Shown here: in pieces, positions 52,802 through 61,622 of the stretch
Position numbering within the stretch: the first letter of the stretch is position 1
Layout: the number at the start of each line of letters is the position of its first letter
NCBI GenBank assembly: GCA_934132775.1
Contig: CAKPAA010000002.1
Coordinates: 62,001-126,000, forward strand
Direction: 5' to 3'
From: an uncultured Clostridia bacterium
GTDB lineage: Bacteria; Bacillota; Clostridia; TANB77; UBA1234
Length of the DNA stretch: 64,000 bases
Translations under genes and position numbers: made by a program
The notes under the pieces: model-generated
What the model was told of the DNA's origin: nothing
What the model saw: the letters and a program-made list of their open reading frames with translations, nothing else
Database searches by the model: none

Positions 52802-53359
52802 TTATTCTTCCATCTGCTTGCCTAAAAAACCTGCTGCTGACTGCACTACTTTTAATTCCACGTCATTCATCTTTGCCGTTGGTTCTGTTGACAATAGCAT
52901 TACAGTTCCTATTGTGTCTCCTTCTGCTATTATTGGATAAATCATTTGTGATGTGTATTTTTCTCCATTATCATTATCCGCTAATAGCACTGGTATTTGC
53001 TTTTCATTCTTTTCTTTGCTTGACCAAATCACTTTGTCTTCCATCAATTTTTCTAGTTCTGAACTTACGCTCTTTTCTAAATATTCTTTCTTTGGTGCAC
53101 CAGACACTGCTATTATTGTGTCTTTGTCACTTATACAAGCAATATGACCTGTGGTTTTAGCCAATGTTTCTGCATATTGAGACGCAAATTCGTTTAGTTC
53201 TCCTATTGGAGAATATTTTTTTAATATTATTTCGCCCTCTTTATCTGTAAAAATCTCTAACGGATCTCCTTCTCTAATTCTTAAAGTTTTTCTTATTTCT
53301 TTTGGAATTACTATTCTTCCCAAGTCGTCTATTCTACGAACAACACCTGTTGCTTTCAA
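52802..53359 (-). CDS. spoVT: Stage V sporulation regulator SpoVT
   Basis: 185 aa. An AbrB-like DNA-binding domain (MKATGVVRRIDDLGRIVIPKEIRKTLRI by its first residues) is joined to a GAF domain (about 55-180). SpoVT tunes forespore, sigma-G-dependent genes, so this supports a spore-forming host. The start is TTG at 53359 with GGAGGG 7 bases upstream. Gene order with the flippase, hup and rqcP is conserved in Firmicutes, though mazG is missing here. Confidence 0.96.
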   Translation of the reverse strand: MKATGVVRRIDDLGRIVIPKEIRKTLRIREGDPLEIFTDKEGEIILKKYSPIGELNEFASQYAETLAKTTGHIACISDKDTIIAVSGAPKKEYLEKSVSSELEKLMEDKVIWSSKEKNEKQIPVLLADNDNGEKYTSQMIYPIIAEGDTIGTVMLLSTEPTAKMNDVELKVVQSAAGFLGKQMEE

Positions 53360-53519
53360 CTAAAATTCCCTCCTTTTTGCATTTTATGTTATATACATAT
53401 TATTGTTTTTTTTGACAAATATTATGCAAAATCTATTCATAAAACGCTAAGTTTGAAATTTTAATGTAAAAAGCAGTAATATAAATTTATATAATTAACC
53501 TTTATTTTTATCGCTAACA

Positions 53520-53550
53520 GTGTACCGAAAATAATCTACTTTCGGTACAC
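53520..53550 (-). other. Perfect hairpin after KAP NTPase gene
   Basis: 11-bp stem GTGTACCGAAA/TTTCGGTACAC with a 9-base loop, a few bases beyond the stop. It lacks a U-tract on either strand; it could be an inefficient terminator or a protein-binding palindrome. Confidence 0.55.
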
Positions 53551-53556
53551 ATAGCT

Positions 53557-55584
53557 TTATGCAGTTTCTACTTTCTTTTCCTCTGTTTGTTTTCTTCTGC
53601 CTCTTCTTGGCTTTTCCTTAGCTTTTAATAAAATTTGATCTAATGTTTTTATAAAATCTTGTATTAGTATTATTTTTATTGTTGGAACTTTTCCCCTAAT
53701 ATACTCTTCCATTGCTTGTTTTAACAATTTGATATTTCTTTCTTCTGCTGATAAATCCTTTACGTTTTTATATCTTTCAGTCATCAAATCTTTTACATAC
53801 ACAATGTCTTCATTATCTAATAGCAATATTCTTTCAAATAAAGTATTCATATTGTAATACTTCATTATTGGAATATCTAAATACTTTTCTGTAAATACAT
53901 CGCCCATTCTTTCAACTTTTTCTGGTATCATTTCAAATAGTTCTCTTGCAACCTCAATGTATTCTTTCTCTTTCGTTTGTAAATTTAAGTTAGTGAAATG
54001 GTCTAGCATATAGCTTATGTTATCGTCCATTTCAACAAGATTTGTGCCTTCCATATATGACTCTATATTTTCACAGTACTTTGAAGTAGCAGCAGCCAAA
54101 TTCATTCCATTAACAAAAGTTATTTTTAAATATTCCATATCTATATCTATCAAGCCTTTTTGTATAAAGAAATTAAATATTACATATAGTTTAAAATATT
54201 CTACTAACTGCAACTTTCCGGCTTTTACATCTTCCAAAGTTTCAGATATAACAGTGTTAAATTCACTATCTTCTATTTTCCAATAATCTTCTGTAAGCAA
54301 TCTCTTATAACTTGGCATTTTCCCTTTTGTTTCAGCAGCAACTATTGCATCCATATCATCTTTAAATGTTTTCATATCAAATATTCTTGTTCTTACATAT
54401 TTTTCAACAAATTTAAAGAATCTATAATCTGTTTTTAATGTAAAATAATAATTGTTGTCAAACTCTTTTATATAAAATTGCCTGTTATCTTTTAACACCT
54501 TTGAAGCAACCAATATCATTTTATATTCTTCCAAGGAGTTTATATCTTTTAACTTATCTTTTGTTATTTTACCAGCTTTAATTTCAAAAGAAATAGCTAT
54601 TGTGAATATAAGCAAAGATTTTAAAACTATATCGTCAACATTTTCATAATACCTCTTTGTTGTTTCGTATATCTTTTGAAAATCATTTAGTGCGTGTTTT
54701 AAAATTCTTAAATTTCTTGTGCCACTTCTATTAAATGTTTGTGTTATTATTCCTGAATTTTTTCTTAAAAACTTTATCAAATCAGGATTATTTTCATATC
54801 TCATCAATACGCCATTTATTATGTAATTAAATTCTGGTATATATTCAAAGGTTTCACCTATTAACTTTTCTTTTATTCTTTCATAGTCATTTGCCTTATC
54901 AAAGATGTGTTCTATTTTGTCTTCTATCAGTTCAACCATTGGCTTGTCATCTTGTTCAGTCTCACCATTTTCATTTGTTTCCTCTGGTTTAATTTTTCCC
55001 TCGTGATTTAATATATACGTTGCTATAAATGTTTTCATCTCAACATTTGTACTCTTTAATTTCTTAGATAATTCTTTTTCATTGCATATGATTATTGTTT
55101 TTATGTGGTCGTGTTCTACGAAATTATTTATATATCCTAAAACGTCGATAACATCTACATTTGCTCTTTCTAAGTCATCAAAGCATAACACTTTATCGTC
55201 TATATCAAAGAATTTTGAGTAATCTATCTTATCATTCATTTGCATAAATCCAAATGAATTTGCCATATCAATTCCTGTTTTTACGTATTCAGGTATACTA
55301 GACATATTACGTGATTCAAGCACCTTTTTTATTGATTTGTTCAAGTTTGGATTCATCTCAATAAAAATCTTTTTACTAATCTCGTCTAAATTTGATATAC
55401 CATATAAAGACATATAAATTGTTTTATAACGCTTGCCATTTATATCTGTGCTCTCTATCTTACTTTTTACCTTGTTATTCCAAAAATATGTTTTTCCACT
55501 TCCCCATTCGCCATTTATCATTATTGCGTGGTCTGTATATGGTTTTCTAATATAATCTAATATACTTTCTACTAGCTCGTCCAT
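53557..55584 (-). CDS. KAP-family P-loop NTPase, soluble
   Basis: 675 aa. Walker A GEWGSGKT (25-32) and Walker B VLCFDDLE (131-138) with a following IIICNEKEL sensor-like strand identify a KAP NTPase. The usual paired membrane helices between A and B are not evident. The long C-terminal part (about 240-650) is helical and unrecognised, and the end is strongly basic (KEKPRRGRRKQTEEKK). KAP proteins occur in phage defence and membrane-linked signalling; this one starts in a TAATG overlap with comF, so it is co-translated with that gene. The role is unknown. Confidence 0.75.
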   Translation of the reverse strand: MDELVESILDYIRKPYTDHAIMINGEWGSGKTYFWNNKVKSKIESTDINGKRYKTIYMSLYGISNLDEISKKIFIEMNPNLNKSIKKVLESRNMSSIPEYVKTGIDMANSFGFMQMNDKIDYSKFFDIDDKVLCFDDLERANVDVIDVLGYINNFVEHDHIKTIIICNEKELSKKLKSTNVEMKTFIATYILNHEGKIKPEETNENGETEQDDKPMVELIEDKIEHIFDKANDYERIKEKLIGETFEYIPEFNYIINGVLMRYENNPDLIKFLRKNSGIITQTFNRSGTRNLRILKHALNDFQKIYETTKRYYENVDDIVLKSLLIFTIAISFEIKAGKITKDKLKDINSLEEYKMILVASKVLKDNRQFYIKEFDNNYYFTLKTDYRFFKFVEKYVRTRIFDMKTFKDDMDAIVAAETKGKMPSYKRLLTEDYWKIEDSEFNTVISETLEDVKAGKLQLVEYFKLYVIFNFFIQKGLIDIDMEYLKITFVNGMNLAAATSKYCENIESYMEGTNLVEMDDNISYMLDHFTNLNLQTKEKEYIEVARELFEMIPEKVERMGDVFTEKYLDIPIMKYYNMNTLFERILLLDNEDIVYVKDLMTERYKNVKDLSAEERNIKLLKQAMEEYIRGKVPTIKIILIQDFIKTLDQILLKAKEKPRRGRRKQTEEKKVETA

Positions 55585-56240
55585 TATATACCTCCTCTAA
55601 CACTATATAATAAAGCTATTGCAATTACTTCCTTTGCGCCATATTTTTTTAATTCTTTTGCACATTCATTTATTGTTGCACCAGTTGTCATTATATCGTC
55701 GATTAACATTATTGTTTTGCCTTTTATCTTTTCTGGATTTTTAACCGCATACGCATTTTTTACATTATGCTGACGTTCACTTGCTGATAATAAACTCTGC
55801 TTGGAGTTATTTCTACTTTTTATCAAACAATTATTTAAAACTTTAATCTTACAAAATTCTGCTAAAAAATTAGCTATGTACTCACTCTGATTGTATCCTC
55901 TTTCAAACATTCTTTGCTTTGATATTGGAACAGGAATTAAATAATCTGCTTGTAAAGCATACTTTTTTATCTTTTTAAACGCAAGCTCCCCTAAGGTTCT
56001 TGAAATATATTTCTTATCTGAAAATTTGAATTCTAGCATCTTTTGTTTCATAATTCCACTATATTCAAACAAACATAACAATTTATCAAAATGTGCATTT
56101 GAAGCAGTGTGCATAAGCACCCTTTCCTTATAACATTCTAATATATTTGAACATTTTTCACAAGTATAACTTGTATTTATTTTGTTGCCGCAAATGCCAC
56201 AATAATTTGGAAATAAAAAATCTATTATTTTCTTAATCAT
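55584..56240 (-). CDS. ComF-family phosphoribosyltransferase
   Basis: 218 aa. Four Cys of a zinc ribbon (C14, C17, C27, C30), then the phosphoribosyl fold with LIPVPISKQRMFERGYNQSE and PRPP loop LIDDIMTTGATI. ComF acts in uptake of transforming DNA in competent bacteria and in related DNA metabolism. Its stop overlaps the KAP gene start. No comFA helicase is adjacent; recD2 lies upstream beyond one SLH gene. Confidence 0.9.
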   Translation of the reverse strand: MIKKIIDFLFPNYCGICGNKINTSYTCEKCSNILECYKERVLMHTASNAHFDKLLCLFEYSGIMKQKMLEFKFSDKKYISRTLGELAFKKIKKYALQADYLIPVPISKQRMFERGYNQSEYIANFLAEFCKIKVLNNCLIKSRNNSKQSLLSASERQHNVKNAYAVKNPEKIKGKTIMLIDDIMTTGATINECAKELKKYGAKEVIAIALLYSVRGGI

Positions 56241-56312
56241 CTCATCTTCTCCCTACGCATTAGCCCTTTTTAACCTTTTGAATTAGAGAAGCTTTCAAAC
56301 TTAATTTTATCT

Positions 56313-56353
56313 AAAAAAGGGCAGAACTTATTCTATTTTAGTTCCACCCTTTA
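56313..56353 (-). terminator. Terminator after the 548-aa SLH gene
   Basis: GGGTGGAAC/GTTCTGCCC stem in minus RNA with two wobble pairs that are mismatches on the other strand, followed by T6. Confidence 0.8.
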
Positions 56354-56362
56354 TTTATAATT

Positions 56363-58009
56363 TTATATCTCTATTGTATTTATTATATTTGTGAATATTT
56401 TGTCACCAACTTCATTCATAGCTTCACTATCACCAGTGAACACCAAATTATACAAGTTGTTTCCAACGACTATGTACAATGAACAAATTGATTTTTCTTC
56501 ACTTCTTATTTTGAACTTTATTGCATCATTATTTACTATCTTTAAATTTTCTGACTCTAATATCTCCCCATCATTAGAAGCCAAATTTTTAAGTAAATAC
56601 TTAACTTCATCAATGCTGTATTTATCCATATCTGTTATTGTGTTTACTTGTATAAACAATTTAAAGAACGCATTTTTGTCATTTACAACACCTGTGTTGT
56701 ATGAATCATCTACTGAAACATAAAAATCTTTGTACGAAAATTTCATAGAAAGTGCTGTGTTCTTGTAAATCACATTTCCGTAGTCTGTAATTTTATTTGT
56801 TTTCAATAATTTCATTGTTGATAATACATTATCAACAACATTTTCGCTTACAATATTTGAAAATACCAAAACATAAACTATATTTTCTCTTTTTATTACT
56901 ATCATTTGAGATTTATCATTATCGTCATATAGCACATATTCAGCATTTTGAATTGTTCCCTCTTCTTTTTCAATAAATAAGTTAGCATATTTTTTTGCTT
57001 CATCTCTTGCTATTGTTGACACAGACTTTAAATAATAGTTGTCATCTTGCAGTATGTTTATTGCTATTAAGTCTTTCTTTTTGTAATCAATTTCTTGATT
57101 TCTTCCTAATTCAATAACAGTCGCCCTAGTAGGAATTGCAAATGAAATACCATAGTCTTTGTCTACATATTTCAAACTTTGTTCTCTCTTATCCTCGTAT
57201 AACTCTATGACACTTCCACTTACTCTTATCTTTGTGATTATATCGTCTGTTTTTTCTATAATTAAATTTCCTTTAACATCGACATTGTTTACTTTCAAAG
57301 TGCTGATTATGCTTTCTTTTATTATCAAATTTCCACTGATAGTAGCATTTCGTAGCACTATGTTATTATCCACAAGTAAAGTATTTCCTTGTATTATGCC
57401 TTCGTATATATCCTCTGTTAAAATATTAGGTATAATTCTTTTTATTATTGTAAGAACTTCTGCTCTTTTCACATTTTCCTTTGGCTTTATCAAATTGCCA
57501 TAGTATCCATTTATATATCCATACTTAACAAATGTATACACACTCTCCCTTGCCCAATCTGACACTTCACTTCTATCTTCAAACTTTATTCCTGTGCTTG
57601 GTGCTTGCGTTACCTTAAATGCCCTAGCTAAGATAACAACAGCTTCTTCTCTTGTTATCGTATCATTTGGTCTTACATAGCCTTCTTCGTTTCCTTTAAG
57701 TATGCCTGCTTCTACTGCTTTCCTGATATCTGAATAAAACCAGTCATGCCTTGAAATATCAGGAATATATTTTGAAGATTCAGTAGTTAACCCTAACATT
57801 CTATTAACAATTGCAATAAACTCAGCTCTTGTAACGCTATTATCTGGTTTAAACGTTCCATCTGAATATCCGTTTATTATTTTTTTATTTGACAATTCAT
57901 CAATAACATCACTAGCCCAATGGCTTTCTATATCTGTGTATGCTAGTGACACTGTTGAAAAGCCTAATATCATCAATATTGATATAATAAAAATGCTTGT
58001 CTTTTTCAT
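56363..58009 (-). CDS. SLH-domain surface protein, 548 aa
   Basis: Signal peptide (1-23), three SLH repeats (about 24-200; FKPDNSVTRAEFIAIVNRML, VRPNDTITREEAVVILARAF), a short beta-solenoid-like stretch (about 205-265, VLRNATISGNLIIKESI) and a C-terminal half (about 285-548) with two similar alpha/beta units beginning YGISFAIPTRATVIEL and ALSMKFSYKDFYVSVD, unrecognised. It is exported and wall-bound. The start has GGAGGT and lies 13 bases after recD2, so it can be read from the same transcript. Confidence 0.88.
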   Translation of the reverse strand: MKKTSIFIISILMILGFSTVSLAYTDIESHWASDVIDELSNKKIINGYSDGTFKPDNSVTRAEFIAIVNRMLGLTTESSKYIPDISRHDWFYSDIRKAVEAGILKGNEEGYVRPNDTITREEAVVILARAFKVTQAPSTGIKFEDRSEVSDWARESVYTFVKYGYINGYYGNLIKPKENVKRAEVLTIIKRIIPNILTEDIYEGIIQGNTLLVDNNIVLRNATISGNLIIKESIISTLKVNNVDVKGNLIIEKTDDIITKIRVSGSVIELYEDKREQSLKYVDKDYGISFAIPTRATVIELGRNQEIDYKKKDLIAINILQDDNYYLKSVSTIARDEAKKYANLFIEKEEGTIQNAEYVLYDDNDKSQMIVIKRENIVYVLVFSNIVSENVVDNVLSTMKLLKTNKITDYGNVIYKNTALSMKFSYKDFYVSVDDSYNTGVVNDKNAFFKLFIQVNTITDMDKYSIDEVKYLLKNLASNDGEILESENLKIVNNDAIKFKIRSEEKSICSLYIVVGNNLYNLVFTGDSEAMNEVGDKIFTNIINTIEI

Positions 58010-58022
58010 TTATACCTCCGAC

Positions 58023-60201
58023 TCACACATTAAAAATATCTGCAAATTTTTCTAGTTTGTACTTTAAACCTGTATTTCTCTTTTTAGTATCTATATTATC
58101 AATCATTCTGTTTATAACCATCTCTTTGCCAACTATGATAAGTAATTCTTTTGCACGAGTAACTCCCGTATAAAGCAAGTTTCTTGTGTATAACATTGGT
58201 GGTCCACTAGTTATTACCATAACAACAACTGGAAACTCGCTTCCTTGGCTTTTATGAATTGTTATCGCATAAGCGTGCTCTATTTCTTCTATTATATTGG
58301 TCTCGTACTTAACTATTCTATCATCAAAAATAACTTCAATATATTCTTGGGTAACCGTTTTTATAATTCCTAAATCGCCATTATAAACGCCACTGCCGTA
58401 TGACTTGCCGTCAACACTCTCCCAGTATATATCGTAATTATTTCTAATTTGCATTACTTTGTCACCTTCTCTAAAAGTGACTTCGCCAAACTCGCGCTCT
58501 CCTTTTATTGGACTTTTGGGATTCAAAAATTGTTGCAATTTTTTATTTAAATTTTTTGTACCAGTTTCACCTTTTTTAGTTGGGGTTAGTATCTGAACGT
58601 CTTTTAGTATATCATATTTTCCGAAGTTTGGGAAGTCTGGTACTAACTAACTCAATAATTTGTTCAACTATGTTATTTTCTCTGATAAAGAAAAAGTCTC
58701 CACTTTTTTCATTTACAACAATTTCTTTGTCACCATCATTTATCTTATGTGCATTTGTTACAATCTTGCTTTCGGCTGCTTGTCTATATATTTCAGTTAA
58801 TCTTTTAGTTACAAAAACATCACTCTCTATCAAATCATTAAGCACGCTTCCTGGTCCAACTGACGCAAGCTGGTCACAGTCTCCAATTAGAATAAGTTTA
58901 GTGTTTTCTAATAATCCTCTAACAAGATAATTCATAAGCACTATATCAACCATTGACATCTCGTCAACAATAACAACTTGCTGTTTTATTTTATTAACTG
59001 TGTATTCCAGATTCAGCTTGTTTTCTTCCATTTTTCCAAGTTCTAAAAGCCTATGTAATGTTTTAGCATCTTCGGAAGTCGCCTCTTCCATTCTTTTTGC
59101 AGCTCTTCCCGTTGGGGCACAAAGCGCAACTTCTGTGCTTTGCTTTTTAAATAGGTGTATCAATACTTTTATAATAGTCGTTTTTCCTGTACCAGGTCCA
59201 CCTGTTATTATTACAAGCTGATTTTCAAAACAAGCTTTTACAGCATCCCTTTGTTCTTTTGATAATTCTATGTTAAGTTCTCGCTCTGTCTCTTCTATCT
59301 TTGAATCAATGCTATGTATCTTCTTAGTAAAATTTCTAGAAAGCATAAGTAATTTCTTTGCAACTGTTTCTTCTGCCTCATAATAATCTTTCAAAAATAC
59401 AAATTCATCTTCTCTATATATTTCTTTTGAATATGTTAATGCTGTTAATTCGTTTTTAACTAAATCTCTTTCAACATCTAGTACATTACTTACATACTCA
59501 ACCAAATTAACTTCAAGCACACAAGTGTGACCATTTCTCGCAGCTAAATTTAACGCATATTTTATTCCACTAGAAACTCTAAAACTCGATGTGCTTTCAA
59601 TTCCCATTGATAATGCCATTTTGTCTATATGTTTAAAGTCTACACCATACAATATATTTAATAACGCATATGGATTCTCTTTAATTGCATTTATTGCATT
59701 CATTCCGTACTCTTTATAAATTCTGTTTGCATTTACAGTTCCAATCCCGTATTGTTGTAAAAATATTACGATTTGCCACAATTCCCACACATTATTAAAA
59801 GATTCCGATATTTCCATTGCTCTTGACTTTGTTATACCTTTTATTGAAGTCAATTTTTCTGGTTCATATTGCAAAGTGTATATAGTATCTTCTCCAAATT
59901 TATTGACTATTTTCTTACTCGTTGCTGGTCCAATTCCTTTTATTATTCCACTTCCTAAATATTTTTCAATTTCATTTGTAGTGTTTGGAATTGCTTTTTC
60001 AAAAGTATTTATTTTAAATTGCTTTCCATACAAATTATGATTAACAAATTCACCATGAGCTACTATTAAATCACCTATATTTAAAAATGGCAAATAGCCA
60101 ACAGCTGTTATATCTCCGCCATTAACCGACATACTACATACCGTATAACTATTATTTTCATTTGAAAAAATTATTTCTTCAATCTGTCCTTTTAATTCCA
60201 T
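58023..60201 (-). CDS. recD2: RecD2-like helicase, reading frame shifted once
   Basis: The frame from the ATG at 60201 gives 529 residues with an N-terminal OB/HhH part, Walker A GGPGTGKT, APTGRAAKRM and VDEMSMVD, then stops at 58612. The conserved C-terminal helicase part (GDKVMQIRNNYD, HAYAITIHKSQGSEFPVVV) continues in the +1 frame to 58023. The join is at CTT-C-GGA near 58621-58626: skipping one C restores an unbroken frame of about 725 aa, the usual RecD2 length. It may be a sequencing error, a real mutation, or programmed +1 shifting. RecD2 unwinds DNA from 5' to 3' in repair. Confidence 0.85.
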
Positions 60202-60278
60202 TATAAAGTCCTTTCTTAATTTTAACTGCTTTTATTTTTCAAACAAGCAATATCCTTTCACTCGTTCTTATTATATAT

Positions 60279-60440
60279 TTACCTATCTTTTTTAGCAATG
60301 AAATTTTTAAACAATTTAATTATATATATAAATTTGCATATTATGTAACATATACTTTCCAAAAAGTATTCTTCTAAAAAATTAAGGAAACCATATATTG
60401 CAAAACTCCATATGAATGTATCAATGATTAAACTATACAT
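60279..60440 (-). CDS. Small hydrophobic protein, 53 aa
   Basis: The frame MYSLIIDTFIWSFAIYGFLN continues through a second hydrophobic stretch (ESICYIICKFIYIIKL) to a basic end (FIAKKDR), so one or two membrane helices are likely. GAGGAG lies 8 bases before the ATG and a TATAAT just upstream. An 8-bp inverted repeat TCACTATT/AATAGTGA (about 60453-60488) frames the promoter. No family recognised. It fills the otherwise empty 393-base gap between recD2 and the pilin-like operon. Confidence 0.5.
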   Translation of the reverse strand: MYSLIIDTFIWSFAIYGFLNFLEEYFLESICYIICKFIYIIKLFKNFIAKKDR

Positions 60441-60506
60441 TTTCTTCACTCCTCACTATTATAGTATGGATTTTTAACTAAATAGTGAATGAGCAATTAT
60501 ATAATT

Positions 60507-60582
60507 AAAAGCTGTCTATATTAACTAAATCATTTTTGAAAGCTTATGCTTTAATGATTTTCGTTAATTTATAGACAGCCCC
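60507..60582 (-). terminator. Long terminator after the pilin-like operon
   Basis: A stem of more than 20 bp anchored by GCTGTCTATA/TATAGACAGC arms, enclosing a small AAAGC/GCTTT hairpin, followed by TTTTAATT on the minus strand. Confidence 0.75.
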
Positions 60583-60594
60583 TTTATTATTTCT

Positions 60595-61125
60595 TTATTT
60601 TTTTATCTCTAATTTTATTTCATCAACACCCTTTATAATTCCATCTATTGCAAATGCGTCATCACTTATGCAAATAACAGTTGGAATATAAAAGTTAATT
60701 ATATAATCTTTTTTTACATCTTTTACTGATATGTCATCGTTTGAAAAGTCACTATCTTCAAAATACTTTTCGCTCGCTTGCAAATAGTGATATTTATATT
60801 TATCTTCTAAATCAGAAGAATTTACTGAAACAATATCACTAGTTTCTTGATTAGTCAATTTACCATCTGTCAAAGTATAAATCATCTCTGATGTTAATTT
60901 AATTTTAGGATACTTCGTAAGATTTACATCAAATTTATCATCGTCCATACGAATCTTTTGTCTTATTGTATAATCTCTAACATTTTCAAGTTCTCTTTTA
61001 TTAACTGCCTCGTGCCCCTTTTTTATCGTGTCCATCGAATATAATCCAACTATACCAATCAATATAATCATAACAATTATAGTAACTATTAGTGATATTA
61101 AACTAACTCCACTATTTTTTTTCAT
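60595..61125 (-). CDS. Pilin-like membrane-anchored protein, 176 aa (third of three)
   Basis: The N-terminus MKKNSGVSLISLIVTIIVMI is a short basic leader, Gly, then a hydrophobic helix, as in type IV prepilins, but lacks Glu at position 5. After it comes ELENVRDYTIRQK and later YKYHYLQAS and YIINFYIPTVI, matching blocks in the two neighbouring proteins. The ATG at 61125 follows TGGAGGA. It is likely exported and held in the membrane or processed by a prepilin peptidase. No pilus motor genes are present in the window. Confidence 0.75.
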   Translation of the reverse strand: MKKNSGVSLISLIVTIIVMIILIGIVGLYSMDTIKKGHEAVNKRELENVRDYTIRQKIRMDDDKFDVNLTKYPKIKLTSEMIYTLTDGKLTNQETSDIVSVNSSDLEDKYKYHYLQASEKYFEDSDFSNDDISVKDVKKDYIINFYIPTVICISDDAFAIDGIIKGVDEIKLEIKK

Positions 61126-61141
61126 AAGTTCCTCCATTACT

Positions 61142-61603
61142 TTAAGGATTAGCCTCACTTGACATTTCATCTATATCAATAGGTCCATACACATTTCCAA
61201 CTAGATAATCAATTATATAGTAATGTGTTTTTGCCACAGATTCAACGCCTAGCTGACTAGCTTCTTGATAATTTATTATCTTATAATACTTCATATTATC
61301 TTCTGTCAAATTTTTAGTTATCTTTTCAACATCAGCTTCCGATAGATTGTCCACGTAATTCAAAAATCCTGCTAAATCATCAATAGTGTTGCCAATCAAA
61401 GGATATTTTTCTGGATTTTTTTCATTATTTATCATTCTTGCAGCAACTGCATCTTTTAAGTTCCTAATCTCCATTTCATTCTTGGTATTTACCGTTTCAT
61501 TTATACTAATCATTCCACTTGAAAGCACAATTGTAACTAATATTATCATTACCAATATCGTGATTATAAGACTCATCATCGTAACGCCATTATTTCGTTT
61601 CAT
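61142..61603 (-). CDS. Pilin-like membrane-anchored protein, 153 aa (second of three)
   Basis: N-terminus MKRNNGVTMMSLIITILVMI has the prepilin-like layout, without the Glu5. Then IRNLKDAVAARMI, MKYYKIINYQEASQLGV and YYIIDYLVGNVYGP align with the other two members. It lies 16 bases before the third gene and 19 after the first, so all three are one operon. Function unknown. Confidence 0.75.
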   Translation of the reverse strand: MKRNNGVTMMSLIITILVMIILVTIVLSSGMISINETVNTKNEMEIRNLKDAVAARMINNEKNPEKYPLIGNTIDDLAGFLNYVDNLSEADVEKITKNLTEDNMKYYKIINYQEASQLGVESVAKTHYYIIDYLVGNVYGPIDIDEMSSEANP

Positions 61604-61622
61604 AATATCCCTCTTCTACAAT

